From Anaerolineae bacterium (GTDB lineage: Bacteria > Chloroflexota > Anaerolineae > JAFGEY01), in contig JAFGIE010000234.1 of the NCBI GenBank assembly GCA_016929775.1, forward strand, positions 1 to 62,144: a stretch of DNA of 62,144 bases, given 5' to 3'. Shown in pieces: positions 41,747 to 51,800 of the stretch; the stretch's first letter is position 1; every line of letters starts with the position of its first letter. The position numbers were made by a program, and so were the translations under genes. Under the pieces are notes generated by a model. That model was not told the origin of the DNA and made no database searches. It saw nothing but the letters and a program-made list of their open reading frames with translations.

Positions 41747-44700
41747 ATGGACGTCGAAGGCGCGTACACCGAACTGCACTGCCACAGCTACTTCTCGCTG
41801 CTCGACGGCGCCTCTTCGCCCGAATCACTCGTCGCCTATGCCGCTGAACTGGGGCACCGAGCGCTGGCGATCACCGATCACGACGGGCTGTATGGCGCCG
41901 TTCGCTTTTGGTTGGCGGCGCAAGAGCGTGGCATCAAGCCGATCTTTGGGGCGGAGGTTTGCGTGGCAGACGGGGGGCACTTGGTGCTGCTCGCAGAGAC
42001 GCGCGCCGGTTATGCCAACCTGTGCCGCCTGATCAGCGCCGCACAACTAGCGGGGCAGAAGGGCAGTCCGCGGCTCGACGTGGACACGCTCGCCAGCCAT
42101 GCCGGGGGCATGCTGTGCCTGTCTGGCTGCCGTGCGGGGCGTGTGCCCGCCCTGCTCCTGCAGGGGAATGTGCAAGGCGCAATCGAGGCAGCGGGACAAC
42201 TGCGCGAGATCTTTGGCGGACGGTTCTGGATCGAACTGCAGCGGCATCGGCTTCCGTCCGATGCACGTTTGCTCGCTTCGTTGGTCAGCCTGGCGCATAC
42301 CGTGGGGCTGGACATCGTGGCGACGAACAACGTGCACTATGCCAGGCCCGCGGATCGTCCGCTGCACGACCTCTTGACCAGCATCCGGCACCGCACCACA
42401 CTCTCGGAGGCGCTGCTTGCCGGGATCTTGCACCCCAATGCGGAGCGCTGCCTCAAATCCGCGCAGGCGATGAGCGCCCTCTTTTCTGAACTGCCACACG
42501 CCATACGCAGTACGGTCCAGATCGCAGAGCGCTGTAACGTGGCGCTCGATTTCGCAGATCAGCGACTGCCCGAGTTTCCCGTCCCCGCAGGGGACACGCC
42601 GCCGGGCTACCTGTGCCAGCTCTGCAAGGATGGGATGAGCCGCAAAGTGGGCGCCGCGGACGAGCGCACCCGAGCCCAGCTTGCCCACGAGCTGGCGGTC
42701 ATCGAGCGTGTGGGCCTGTCCGGGTATTTCCTCGTCGTGTGGGACATCGTCCGCTTTGCGCGCCAACGAGGCATTCGCTGCCAGGGACGTGGTTCGGCGG
42801 CGAACTCGCTCGTCGCCTACCTGCTGGACATCACGCCGGTCAACCCGCTGGAACACGATTTGCTCTTTGAGCGCTTTCTCAGCGAAGGGACACACACGAT
42901 ACCGGACATCGACGTGGACTTTGCCGCAGATCGCCGCGAAGAGGTGATCCAGTACGTGTACGAACGCTACGGCGAGGAACGGGTGGGCATGGTGTGCAAC
43001 GTGGTGACCTATCGCGCGCGCTCTGCACTGCGAGACGCCGCCAAGGCGCTTGCCTTTCCGCCTGACGTGATCGACCGGGCGGCAAAGTCACTCGACACGC
43101 GATCGACGGTGCTGGCAGCGGAGCAAATCGAGAACGCGCTGGCGGCGGGTGGGGATACGGAAGCCAAAGAGCTGCCATGGCACGTGCTCGCCGATCTGCT
43201 GCGGGCGATGGAGGGTGTGCCACGGCATCTGTCGATCCACGTAGGCGGGATGCTGGTCACCATGTCCCCGCTGGTCGAGATCGTGCCGCTCGAACGTGCG
43301 ACGATGCCGGGCAGGGTGGTCGTGCAGTGGGACAAGTACAGCGTCGAGGACGCGGGCCTGATCAAGGTCGATCTGCTCGCGCTGCGCACGTTGGGCATGG
43401 TCGAGGAAGCAGTGGCGCACATCCGTGCGTGCGGAGCCGATCCGCCAGACCTGGATCAGCTGCCGCTGGACGACCCCAAGATATACGAGACGCTGCAGCG
43501 GGCGGACACGATCGGCTGTTTCCAGGTGGAGAGCCGCGCACAGATGCAGATGCTGCCCAAGCTCAAGCCCGTGTGCTTTGGGGACGTGGTGATCGGCATC
43601 TCCCTGGTGCGCCCGGGGCCGATCCAGGGGAACATGGTCCATCCGTACTTGCGGAGAAGGCGAGGGGACGAGCCGGTCGTCTATGCGCATCCAGCGCTGC
43701 AGCCCATCCTGGCGGAGACGCTCGGCGTGATGGTGTTCCAGGAGCAGGTGATCCGCGTTGCCGTCGCCATTGCCCGCTTTACGCCGGCAGAGGCGGACCA
43801 GCTGCGCCGGGCGATCAGCCGCAACCGGTCTCCGGAAGAGATGGAGGCACTGCACGAGCGGTTTGTCGAGAAAGCGCAGCGCAATGGGGTGACGCACGAG
43901 GTCGCAGAGCAGGTGTACGGGTACTTGCTGGCGTTCTCGGGATACGGTTTCTGCAAGTCGCATGCCGCTGCCTTTGCGCACATTGCCTACCAGACGCTGC
44001 ACCTCAAGGTGTACTATCCGGCGGCGTTCTATTGTGCCCTGCTGAACCACCAGCCGATGGGCTTCTATGGGCCTGACATCCTGGTCGGCGATGCGCGACG
44101 GCACGGGGTACCCGTGTTCCTCCCGGATATCAACCACAGCCAGGAACGGTGCGCTCTGGCGCACGCCGGCTCAGCGCTTGGCATCCGGTTGGGGCTTTCC
44201 TACGTCCATGGACTCGGAGAGGTGTACCAGCAGCGGATCGTCGAGCGCCGAGGGTCGCACCCATTTGAGGACCTGAGGGACTTTTGCAGGCGGACGCGCA
44301 TACCGGCGCCGATGGTCGAACGCCTGATCCGCGCAGGGGGGATGGATAGCCTGGGTCTGGCGAGGCGGGATCTGCTTTGGCAGCTGGGCGTGGTGGCGCA
44401 CGACGAACCCTTGGACCTCCCCGTGCCGGTCCTGTCCGTGGATCTGCCCGAGTTGAGCGCGCTGGAACGCACGCTGTGGGAGTACGAACTGCTCGGGCTG
44501 ACCCCAGATCACCACTTGCTCGGGTTCTACCGCGATCGCCTGCGGAAACGCGGGGTCCTGGGTAGCCTGGAAGTGGGCGAACGGCGCCACGGGGAGATCG
44601 TGCGTGTGGCGGGGCTGGTCGTGGTCCGGCAGCGCCCTCCGTCGGCCAAAGGGTACGCGTTCGTGACGTTGGAGGACGAGGACGGGTTGATCAACCTGAT

Positions 44701-44836
44701 CGTCAGACCCCGCGTGTACGAGCAGTACCATGACGTGTTGCACCGTGCGTCGGTGCTGCTAGCCGAGGGAACCGTGCAGCGCGAGGGCGAGCAACTGAAC
44801 GTGATCGTAGTCAAGTTGGCGATGCTGGGAAGCTGA
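41747..44836 (+). CDS. dnaE2: Error-prone DNA polymerase III alpha subunit DnaE2
   Basis: A 1029-residue family-C polymerase, the usual DnaE2 length and shorter than DnaE1. The N-terminal PHP domain opens with YTELHCHSYFSLLDGAS and ITDHDGLYG. Catalytic aspartates Asp387 and Asp389 lie in PDIDVDFA and the third at Asp542 (IKVDLLALR). The 'GRGSAANSLVAY' fingers motif and SHAAAFAHIAYQT are typical of this branch, and an OB-fold ends the protein. It acts with ImuB and the RecA-like protein in SOS mutagenesis. ATG 41747 has only a weak GAGTGGG upstream, consistent with modest translation. It is the last gene of the mutasome operon. Confidence 0.95.
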   Translation: MDVEGAYTELHCHSYFSLLDGASSPESLVAYAAELGHRALAITDHDGLYGAVRFWLAAQERGIKPIFGAEVCVADGGHLVLLAETRAGYANLCRLISAAQLAGQKGSPRLDVDTLASHAGGMLCLSGCRAGRVPALLLQGNVQGAIEAAGQLREIFGGRFWIELQRHRLPSDARLLASLVSLAHTVGLDIVATNNVHYARPADRPLHDLLTSIRHRTTLSEALLAGILHPNAERCLKSAQAMSALFSELPHAIRSTVQIAERCNVALDFADQRLPEFPVPAGDTPPGYLCQLCKDGMSRKVGAADERTRAQLAHELAVIERVGLSGYFLVVWDIVRFARQRGIRCQGRGSAANSLVAYLLDITPVNPLEHDLLFERFLSEGTHTIPDIDVDFAADRREEVIQYVYERYGEERVGMVCNVVTYRARSALRDAAKALAFPPDVIDRAAKSLDTRSTVLAAEQIENALAAGGDTEAKELPWHVLADLLRAMEGVPRHLSIHVGGMLVTMSPLVEIVPLERATMPGRVVVQWDKYSVEDAGLIKVDLLALRTLGMVEEAVAHIRACGADPPDLDQLPLDDPKIYETLQRADTIGCFQVESRAQMQMLPKLKPVCFGDVVIGISLVRPGPIQGNMVHPYLRRRRGDEPVVYAHPALQPILAETLGVMVFQEQVIRVAVAIARFTPAEADQLRRAISRNRSPEEMEALHERFVEKAQRNGVTHEVAEQVYGYLLAFSGYGFCKSHAAAFAHIAYQTLHLKVYYPAAFYCALLNHQPMGFYGPDILVGDARRHGVPVFLPDINHSQERCALAHAGSALGIRLGLSYVHGLGEVYQQRIVERRGSHPFEDLRDFCRRTRIPAPMVERLIRAGGMDSLGLARRDLLWQLGVVAHDEPLDLPVPVLSVDLPELSALERTLWEYELLGLTPDHHLLGFYRDRLRKRGVLGSLEVGERRHGEIVRVAGLVVVRQRPPSAKGYAFVTLEDEDGLINLIVRPRVYEQYHDVLHRASVLLAEGTVQREGEQLNVIVVKLAMLGS

Positions 44837-44842
44837 GATCGT

Positions 44843-44872
44843 TTGCCTTCCCGAATCACCCCGTGCTATAAT
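44843..44872 (+). promoter_or_regulatory. Promoter of the DUF1385 gene
   Basis: TTGCCT (44843-44848) and TATAAT (44867-44872) with an 18-bp spacer and TGC before the -10. The leader to ATG 44904 is about 25 nt. Confidence 0.75.
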
Positions 44873-44903
44873 GCGGTACCACGTTGCGGGAGGAAGCTAC
44901 CAG

Positions 44904-45845
44904 ATGAGCGAAATGAGCTACGGCGGGCAGGCTGTCATGGAAGGGGTGATGATGCGGGGCGCCAAGGCGGTCGTCGTCGCGGTGCGTGCGCCCAATGGGC
45001 AGATCGTCTCGCACAGTCAACCCCTCAACCAGGCGATCTATAGCAGTTGGATCGCCAGGGTCCCCTTTGTGAGGGGGATCACGATGCTGTGGGACAGCCT
45101 GGTGCTGGGCACACGTTCGCTGATGTTTTCCGCAGACATCGCGATCCAGGACGAGCGAGGCAGTGCGGACCCGGCAGAACCAGCCGAGTCGGTGTTCTCG
45201 ACGCCGCTGGCGTGGGGGTCGATGATAGTCTCGTTGGCCTTGGCGCTGGGGTTGTTCTTTGTGCTCCCCGCCTTGCTGACGCGGGTCGTCGATCGCTACA
45301 TCGCGAGCAGCCTGCTCAGCCACTTCATCGAGGGCCTGATCCGCCTGGCTATCGTGCTCGGTTACATCTGGGCGGTTGGACAGTTGCCCGACATCCGGCG
45401 CGTGTTCGCATACCACGGGGCAGAGCACAAGGCCGTGCACGCCTACGAGCACGGGGAGGCCCTAACGGTGGCGGGCGTGCGCAGGCATACGACCTCTCAC
45501 GAGCGCTGCGGCACCTCCTTTATCCTGGTCGTGGTGGTGATCTCGATGCTGGTGTTCGCGCTGTTCGGGCGCCCGACGTTGCTGTGGCGGATTGTGCTGC
45601 GGATCGTGTTGATCCCCGTGATCGTCGGCATCTCGTACGAGTGGCTCAAGTTTGCAGCCAAGTACAGGGATCGCTGGTGGGTGCAGGTGCTCCTGGCGCC
45701 GGGGTTGCTGATGCAGCGCCTGACGACGCGTGAGCCGGACGACGACATGATCGAGGTCGCGCTCGTCGCCCTGAGGCAGATGCTCGAAGCAGAGGGCCTA
45801 CCGGTCCCGACCGAGGGCGCCGCGGCAACCGAAGCGACTGGGTGA
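44904..45845 (+). CDS. DUF1385 membrane protein
   Basis: A 313-residue membrane protein of the DUF1385 family. It begins MSYGGQAVMEGVMMRG, the hallmark of the family, and has a histidine-rich block FAYHGAEHKAVHAYEHGE near residue 172 and RHTTSHERCGTSF near 198, between helices. Four or more membrane segments lie at about 108-135, 142-165, 210-235 and 237-255. The function of the family is unknown; the His/Glu clusters suggest metal binding. ATG 44904 follows GGGAGGA by 9 nt. It ends 6 bp before the DinG-like gene, so the two are probably co-transcribed. Confidence 0.88.
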   Translation: MSEMSYGGQAVMEGVMMRGAKAVVVAVRAPNGQIVSHSQPLNQAIYSSWIARVPFVRGITMLWDSLVLGTRSLMFSADIAIQDERGSADPAEPAESVFSTPLAWGSMIVSLALALGLFFVLPALLTRVVDRYIASSLLSHFIEGLIRLAIVLGYIWAVGQLPDIRRVFAYHGAEHKAVHAYEHGEALTVAGVRRHTTSHERCGTSFILVVVVISMLVFALFGRPTLLWRIVLRIVLIPVIVGISYEWLKFAAKYRDRWWVQVLLAPGLLMQRLTTREPDDDMIEVALVALRQMLEAEGLPVPTEGAAATEATG

Positions 45846-45851
45846 TCGCAC

Positions 45852-48743
45852 ATGCGCCTGACGTATGTCGCACTGGACCTGGAGACTACGGGCCTGGACC
45901 CGGCGCGAGACGAGATCATCGAGGTCGGGGCAGTTACGTTCAGCGACGGTCAGGAGCTGGACCGGTTCACCACCCTGGTCAACCCGGGGCGCGCGATCCC
46001 GCCCGAGATCACAGATCTGACCGGGATCTCGGGACGCGACGTCGCCACCGCACCCCGTTTCTCAGCGATTCGCGAGCGACTGGCACGCTTTGTCGGCGAT
46101 GCGGTGGTGGTAGGTCACAATGTGCAGTTTGACCTCGCCTTCCTGCAGCGGCAGGGCTGCCTGCAGAGACACCCCCACATCGATACACTCGAGCTGGCGA
46201 CGATCCTGATGCCGGACCAGCAGCGCTATGGCCTGGACAAGCTCACCGAGCGGCTGGGGATCGAGCCCGACCGCCGACACCGCGCCCTGGCGGACGCACG
46301 GGCTACGATGGCGCTGTTGATCGCCCTGCAGCAGCAGGCGGATGCGCTGCCCCTCGATGTCCTGCACCGGATCAACAGCGCTGCAGGCGCGCACGACTGG
46401 ACGCTGATGGCGGTGTTCGAGCAAGCCGAGCGCAGGGCGCGCCATAGCAGGGCGGGCGCCGGCGCCGCGCTGCATGAACCGCGCTCGCGATTCGCTCCTG
46501 CTGCCCAGATGGACGAAGCGGCGCGATACGGTCCCCTGGTCCCGGTCGACGAGCGCACGGCGCTGGATGTCGAGGCCCTGACTGCGATGCTGGAGCCGGG
46601 CGGCGCGTTGGAGCGTGGGTTCCCTGGCTTCGAGTACCGTACTCAGCAGATCGAGATGATGCGAGCCGTCGCCGACTGCTTCAACCACAGCCGTCACCTG
46701 GTGGTCGAGGCGGGAACGGGGACTGGCAAGTCGATCGCGTACCTGCTCCCCGCGGCGTACTGGGCCGTGCAGAACGGTGAGCGCGTCGTCGTCTCGACGA
46801 ACACGATCAACCTACAGGACCAGCTCTGCCGCAAGGACATCCCCGACCTGCAGAAGGTCCTGCCGTTCGAGGTGCGGGCTACGGTGCTCAAGGGGCGCAG
46901 TAACTACCTGTGCCCACGACGACTGGAGGCGCTCGAATCCAAGCGCGAACTGAGCAGCGAAGAGCTCCGCGTGCTGACGAAAGTGCTGGTCTGGCTTCCG
47001 ACTACGACGACGGGCGACCGGTCCGAGCTGTCCATGTACCGGGCGGAGGAGTGGTCCGTGTGGGCGCGCATCTCGTCCGATGCGAACACGTGCACGGCGG
47101 ATCGGTGCTGGTACCGGCGACAGGGCCTGTGCTTCTACCAGCGTGCTCGACGTATGGCAGAGAGCGCCCACCTCGTGATCGTGAACCACGCCCTGTTGCT
47201 GTCAGACGTGGCAACGGAAAACCGCGTGCTGCCTCAGTACAACTATCTGATCGTCGACGAAGCCCACCACCTAGAGAGCGCGACGACGAACCAACTGGGG
47301 TACAACGTCTCGCGCTGGGCGGTGGAGTCGCTGCTGGCGCAGATCGGGCTGAGCGGACGGTCCTTCGGCGGGCTGACCGCACAGGCGCTGCTCTGTTGCC
47401 GGGGCCGAGTGACGGACGAGGCGTTCGCCGAGCTGGAAGAGGCTGTGGGCGCGGTTCACGAGGCGAACGAAGGCGGGCTGCGGGGCCTGCGCGACCTGTT
47501 CGACGATCTGCGTGCGTTCGTCGAGGCATACCGCGATACAGAGGGCCTGTACGACTACCGGATCAGCCTGACCCGGGACCTGCGCATCCAGCCAGAGTGG
47601 GAACACGTCGAGTTGGCGTGGGATGGGCTGGCGGAGCGACTTGGCGACGTGGGGGCGGCGCTCGACCGCCTTCTGCAGGTGCTGGGCGATCTGGGAGGGT
47701 TGGACCTGCCGGGGCACGAAGACTCGCTGCAAGAGGGCGCCGGGCTCCAGCAACAGCTCGAGACGACGGTCCGCCAGATCGAGGCGATCGTGCTAGAGCC
47801 TGACGAGGCAAGCGTGACCTGGGTGCAGGCGACCACGCGGATGGACGACATCTACTTGTGTGCGGTGCCCCTCCACGTGGGGCACCTCGTGGAGCGGCAC
47901 CTGCTGTGGACAAAGGAGGCGGTGGTCTTTACTTCGGCGACGCTTCGCACGAGCGGCGAGTTCGGGTTCATCAAGGAGCGGCTTGGCGCCGCCGACGCGG
48001 ATGAGCTCGCAGTGGGCTCACCCTTTGACTATGCGTCGCAGGTGCTGCTGTACCTGCCGACCGATCTGCCCGGGCCGAATGAACCGAGCTATGAGCACCG
48101 TCTCAACCAGGGGTTGATCGAGCTGGCGGTTGCGACCCAGGGACGGATGTTGGTGCTGTTCACATCCTACAGGCAGCTGCGCGCCACGCATAGTGCGATT
48201 CACCGTGCGCTCGCCAACCAACAGATCACGGTCTACACGCAGGGGGGAGGGGCCTCGAGGAGCCAGCTGCTGGACGCGTTCCGCACGACCTCGCGCGCGG
48301 TACTGCTGGGGACGCGCAGTTTCTGGGAGGGCGTGGACGTGCCGGGCGAGGCCCTGAGCTGCCTGGTCGTGACCAAGCTGCCCTTCGCGGTGCCCACCGA
48401 CCCCGTGTTCGCGGCGCGCGCCGCCGAGATGGACGAGCCCTTCTACCAGTACGCGGTGCCAGATGCGATCCTGCGCTTCCGGCAGGGGTTCGGGCGGCTG
48501 ATCCGCACGAGGAGCGATCGCGGCGTCGTCGTCGTGATGGACGGACGGATCGAGTCCAAGGGGTATGGGGCGATGTTCGTCGATTCCCTGCCCTCATGTA
48601 CGGTCGTCCGCGGTCCGATGGCGGCGCTGCCAACCGAGGCGGCGCTGTGGATCGCGGAGGGCAGGACGTCGACTCCGCCCCAAGAGACGGCGCACGACGA
48701 CGGCGATGGCGAGCTAGAATACGTGTCCTTTGACGAGCTGTGA
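45852..48743 (+). CDS. dinG: DinG-family helicase with N-terminal DnaQ-like exonuclease
   Basis: A 963-residue protein. Residues 1-165 are a DEDD exonuclease (VALDLETTGLDP, GHNVQFDLAFL, RRHRALADARAT). The helicase has Walker A EAGTGTGKS near 290, the DEAH box VDEAHHLE near 467, four cysteines of an XPD-type [4Fe-4S] cluster (NTCTADRCW...GLCFYQ) near 410-430, and motif VI QGFGRLIRTRSDRG near 877. This DinG/DNA-repair helicase layout with a nuclease domain is common in Firmicutes and Chloroflexota. It unwinds 5'-3' and helps restart stalled replication. Ribosome binding at GGGTGA is weak. It ends 71 bp before the O-antigen-ligase gene. Confidence 0.92.
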   Translation: MRLTYVALDLETTGLDPARDEIIEVGAVTFSDGQELDRFTTLVNPGRAIPPEITDLTGISGRDVATAPRFSAIRERLARFVGDAVVVGHNVQFDLAFLQRQGCLQRHPHIDTLELATILMPDQQRYGLDKLTERLGIEPDRRHRALADARATMALLIALQQQADALPLDVLHRINSAAGAHDWTLMAVFEQAERRARHSRAGAGAALHEPRSRFAPAAQMDEAARYGPLVPVDERTALDVEALTAMLEPGGALERGFPGFEYRTQQIEMMRAVADCFNHSRHLVVEAGTGTGKSIAYLLPAAYWAVQNGERVVVSTNTINLQDQLCRKDIPDLQKVLPFEVRATVLKGRSNYLCPRRLEALESKRELSSEELRVLTKVLVWLPTTTTGDRSELSMYRAEEWSVWARISSDANTCTADRCWYRRQGLCFYQRARRMAESAHLVIVNHALLLSDVATENRVLPQYNYLIVDEAHHLESATTNQLGYNVSRWAVESLLAQIGLSGRSFGGLTAQALLCCRGRVTDEAFAELEEAVGAVHEANEGGLRGLRDLFDDLRAFVEAYRDTEGLYDYRISLTRDLRIQPEWEHVELAWDGLAERLGDVGAALDRLLQVLGDLGGLDLPGHEDSLQEGAGLQQQLETTVRQIEAIVLEPDEASVTWVQATTRMDDIYLCAVPLHVGHLVERHLLWTKEAVVFTSATLRTSGEFGFIKERLGAADADELAVGSPFDYASQVLLYLPTDLPGPNEPSYEHRLNQGLIELAVATQGRMLVLFTSYRQLRATHSAIHRALANQQITVYTQGGGASRSQLLDAFRTTSRAVLLGTRSFWEGVDVPGEALSCLVVTKLPFAVPTDPVFAARAAEMDEPFYQYAVPDAILRFRQGFGRLIRTRSDRGVVVVMDGRIESKGYGAMFVDSLPSCTVVRGPMAALPTEAALWIAEGRTSTPPQETAHDDGDGELEYVSFDEL

Positions 48744-48749
48744 GCCGAC

Positions 48750-48778
48750 TTGTCCCGGGAGGCGCCCTCTGCTAGAAT
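48750..48778 (+). promoter_or_regulatory. Promoter of the O-antigen ligase/TPR gene
   Basis: TTGTCC (48750-48755) and TAGAAT (48773-48778) with a 17-bp spacer and TGC before the -10. The 16 bases up to the -10 nearly match the promoter at 1256-1284. Start codon 48815. Confidence 0.7.
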
Positions 48779-48814
48779 GGGTGGGCAGAGACAGCTCTAG
48801 GGGAGAGACACGGG

Positions 48815-51800
48815 ATGTATAGGACAAAGGTCGAGGCATTCTGCGACAAGTTGATCGAGGCGGGCTGGCTGAGCGCCCTGGTGGTTGTCCCGCTTTTCTT
48901 TAACGTCTACTCGAGCCGCGTGTTCGAGCCAGACAAGATCACGCTGCTGCGCTCGATCGCCGTCCTGATGGCGGCAGCGTGGGTGGTCAAGCTGATCGAG
49001 CGTGGGCTGGGCGAGGTGACGGGTGAGGCGAGCGTGGGCGGGGCGGCGACGCGTCTGTGGCAGCAAGTGTGTCGGACGCCGATGGTGCTGCCTACGCTCG
49101 TGCTGGTAGGGGTGTACGTCCTGTCGACGATGCTCTCGGTCGTCCCGCGGGTGAGCTTGCTTGGCTCGTACCAGCGGCTGCAGGGCACGTACTCGACGCT
49201 TTCGTACGTGGTTGTGTTTGTGCTCATGTTGCAGGGCCTGCGGACGCGCGAACAGGTCGAGCGCCTGATCACGACCGTGGTATTGACGAGCCTGCCGATC
49301 GCGCTGTACGGGATCGTCCAGCACTATGGTCTGGATCCGCTCCCGTGGGGCGGGGACGTGCGGACGCGCGTGGCGGGGAACATGGGGAACGCGATCTTTA
49401 TCGCCGCCTACATGATCATGGCGCTGCCGCTGGCGCTGTACCGGGTTGTCGAGTCTTTTACGCGGATCTTGACCAGCGATGAGAGCCGCTCGGTCGACAT
49501 CTTTTTGGGCGCAGCCTATGTGTTCGTCCTCGCGGTGCAGGCGATCTGCATCGTGTTCACGCAGAGCCGTGGGCCTTGGCTCGGGCTGGTGGGCGGGGCG
49601 TTCTTTTTCTTCCTGGTTTACGCTGTGGTCCATCGCCAGCGCTGGCTGGTGTGGGTGCTCGTCCTCGGCGTCGTGGGTTTCGCAGGTTTCCTGATCGTCT
49701 TTAACCTGCCGAACACGCCGTTGGAGGATCTCAAGAGCGCAGCATACGTCGGGCGGCTGGGGCGCGTCCTGGACAAGGAGGAGGGCACTTCGAAGGTCCG
49801 GCTGTTGATTTGGGAGGGCGCGATCGACATGATCCTGCCGCATCCACCCCTCGAGCGACCCGATGGGTCGCGCGATTGGCTGAACTTTGCCCGGACGGCG
49901 TTCGGCTACGGGCCCGAGTCGATGTATGTCGCGTACAACCGCTTCTATCCCCCCGACCTCGCACACTATGAGGCGAGGAACGCCTCCCCAGATCGCTCTC
50001 ACAACGAGACCTTTGACGCGCTCGTGATCACGGGCGTGGTCGGTTTCGCAGCCTACATGTACGTGTTCGCCAGCGTCTTCTACTATGGGTTCCGGTGGCT
50101 GGGCGTGATCGTTGGCCCCGGGCAGCGGCGGTTCTACATTGCCTGCTGGGTGGGCGGCGGGATCGTCGGCGCGGCGACGATGGTGCTGTGGCAGGGCCCG
50201 GAGTTCTTTGGCGTGGGGCTGCCCGCCGGCATCGCGGCGGGCCTGGGGCTTTACTTGGGGGTGTGGGGCCTCTTCTTGAGCCAGCACGTGGATCGCGATG
50301 CGGCTGCTGCGCGCGAGGCGAACCCGTACGTGCTGTTGCTCGTCGCCCTCGTCGCCGGGATCCTGGGGCACTTTGTCGAGATCCACTTTGGGATCGCGAT
50401 CGCAGCCACACGAACCTACTTTTGGGCCTACACGGGCCTGCTGGTCGTGGTCGGGCACGTCCTCCCACGCGCCCTGGCGAGCGAGCAGGCGTGGATCGCG
50501 GAGCAACCTGTGGCAGGGGGAACCCGGAGCAAAGGGCGGCGGAGTGGGCGCAGGACCCGCAGGCAGCCGTCAACGCGAGCGCTGATCCCGCCCGGTGTGT
50601 GGGCTCTCCTGCCCTATGCCCTGGTTTTGACGCTGATCCTGGCTACGCTCGCCTTTGACTTTGTGTCGAGCAATGAACAGGCCCTGAGCACGCCTGGGGA
50701 GATCGTGTCCGCCTCGCTCACCAGGCGGATCGCCAATGGAGAGGCGGTGCGCTCCTATGGCGTGCTGGGCGTCGTCGGGATCACGTGGCTGCTGGGCAGC
50801 GCGATCAGCGTGGCAGAGTGGCATCAGAGAGCCAAGCGGTCGGAATGGCCTGCGGCTCTGGGTGTGTGCCTCGCCATCTCGTGTGTGCTGAGTTATCTCT
50901 TTGCACTGACGATCGCTGCGCGGCTGCTCAACACCGTGCGCCAGACGCAGGTCCTCGGCCAGGCGCGGATGGTTATGGGGATGCTGACCAACTATTACGT
51001 GTTGGCCTTTCTCCTGCTCCTGTTCGCCGGGCTTGCGTTGCTGCGCGAAGCGGGGTCCACGCCCGCGTTCTCGCGGAGAGGCCGATGGTGGACGTACCCG
51101 ATCATGCTGGGAGGCGCGATCGCGATCGCCGTGGTCACCAACTTGCGCGTTGTGCACGCAGACATGGTGTACAAGCAAGCCCAGCCCTACGAGCGGCAGG
51201 GGCTGTGGGATATCAGCGTGGTCTTGCACCAGGAGGCGATCCGCCTGGCGCCTCACGAGGACTACTACCACCTGTTCCTAGGGAGAGCGTTCCTGGAGAA
51301 AGCCAAGTCCGCCAGGGCAGGCGTGCAGCCCGCGCGCGAGTACACCATGGCAGAGGTCCTGTCACTGACGCCGCAGGAACTGGATGCCCTGTCGCGGGAG
51401 GAGCTGATGAGCTGCAGCGAGGCGGCGCTGCAGCGGGCACGCGAGATCAACCCGCTCAACACCGATCATTCGGCCAACTTGGGCAGGTTGTTCCGCACGC
51501 GAGCCGAGGTGACCTCGGATCCGGCGCAGCGATACGACCGCTTCCAGCAGGCATTGGCATACTATGCCCAGGCTACCTCGCTCAGCCCGAACGCCGCACA
51601 CCTCTACAACGAGTGGGGGCTCGTCTACCTGTCGATGGGCGAGCAAGAGCGGGCGATCGCCAAGTACGAGTACGCGCTTGCACTGGACGACCGCTACGAG
51701 GTCACCTATATGTCGCTTGGCGACGCATACATGCGGGCCAACGATCTGGACAAAGCGAAAGAGATGTATCTGGAGGCGGTGGCGCTCAAGCCGGGGTCTG

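Noticed and set aside
48797..50506. A 569-codon leftward frame over the O-antigen ligase gene
   Set aside because: Arg/His/Gln-rich antisense shadow of the hydrophobic membrane region, no domain.
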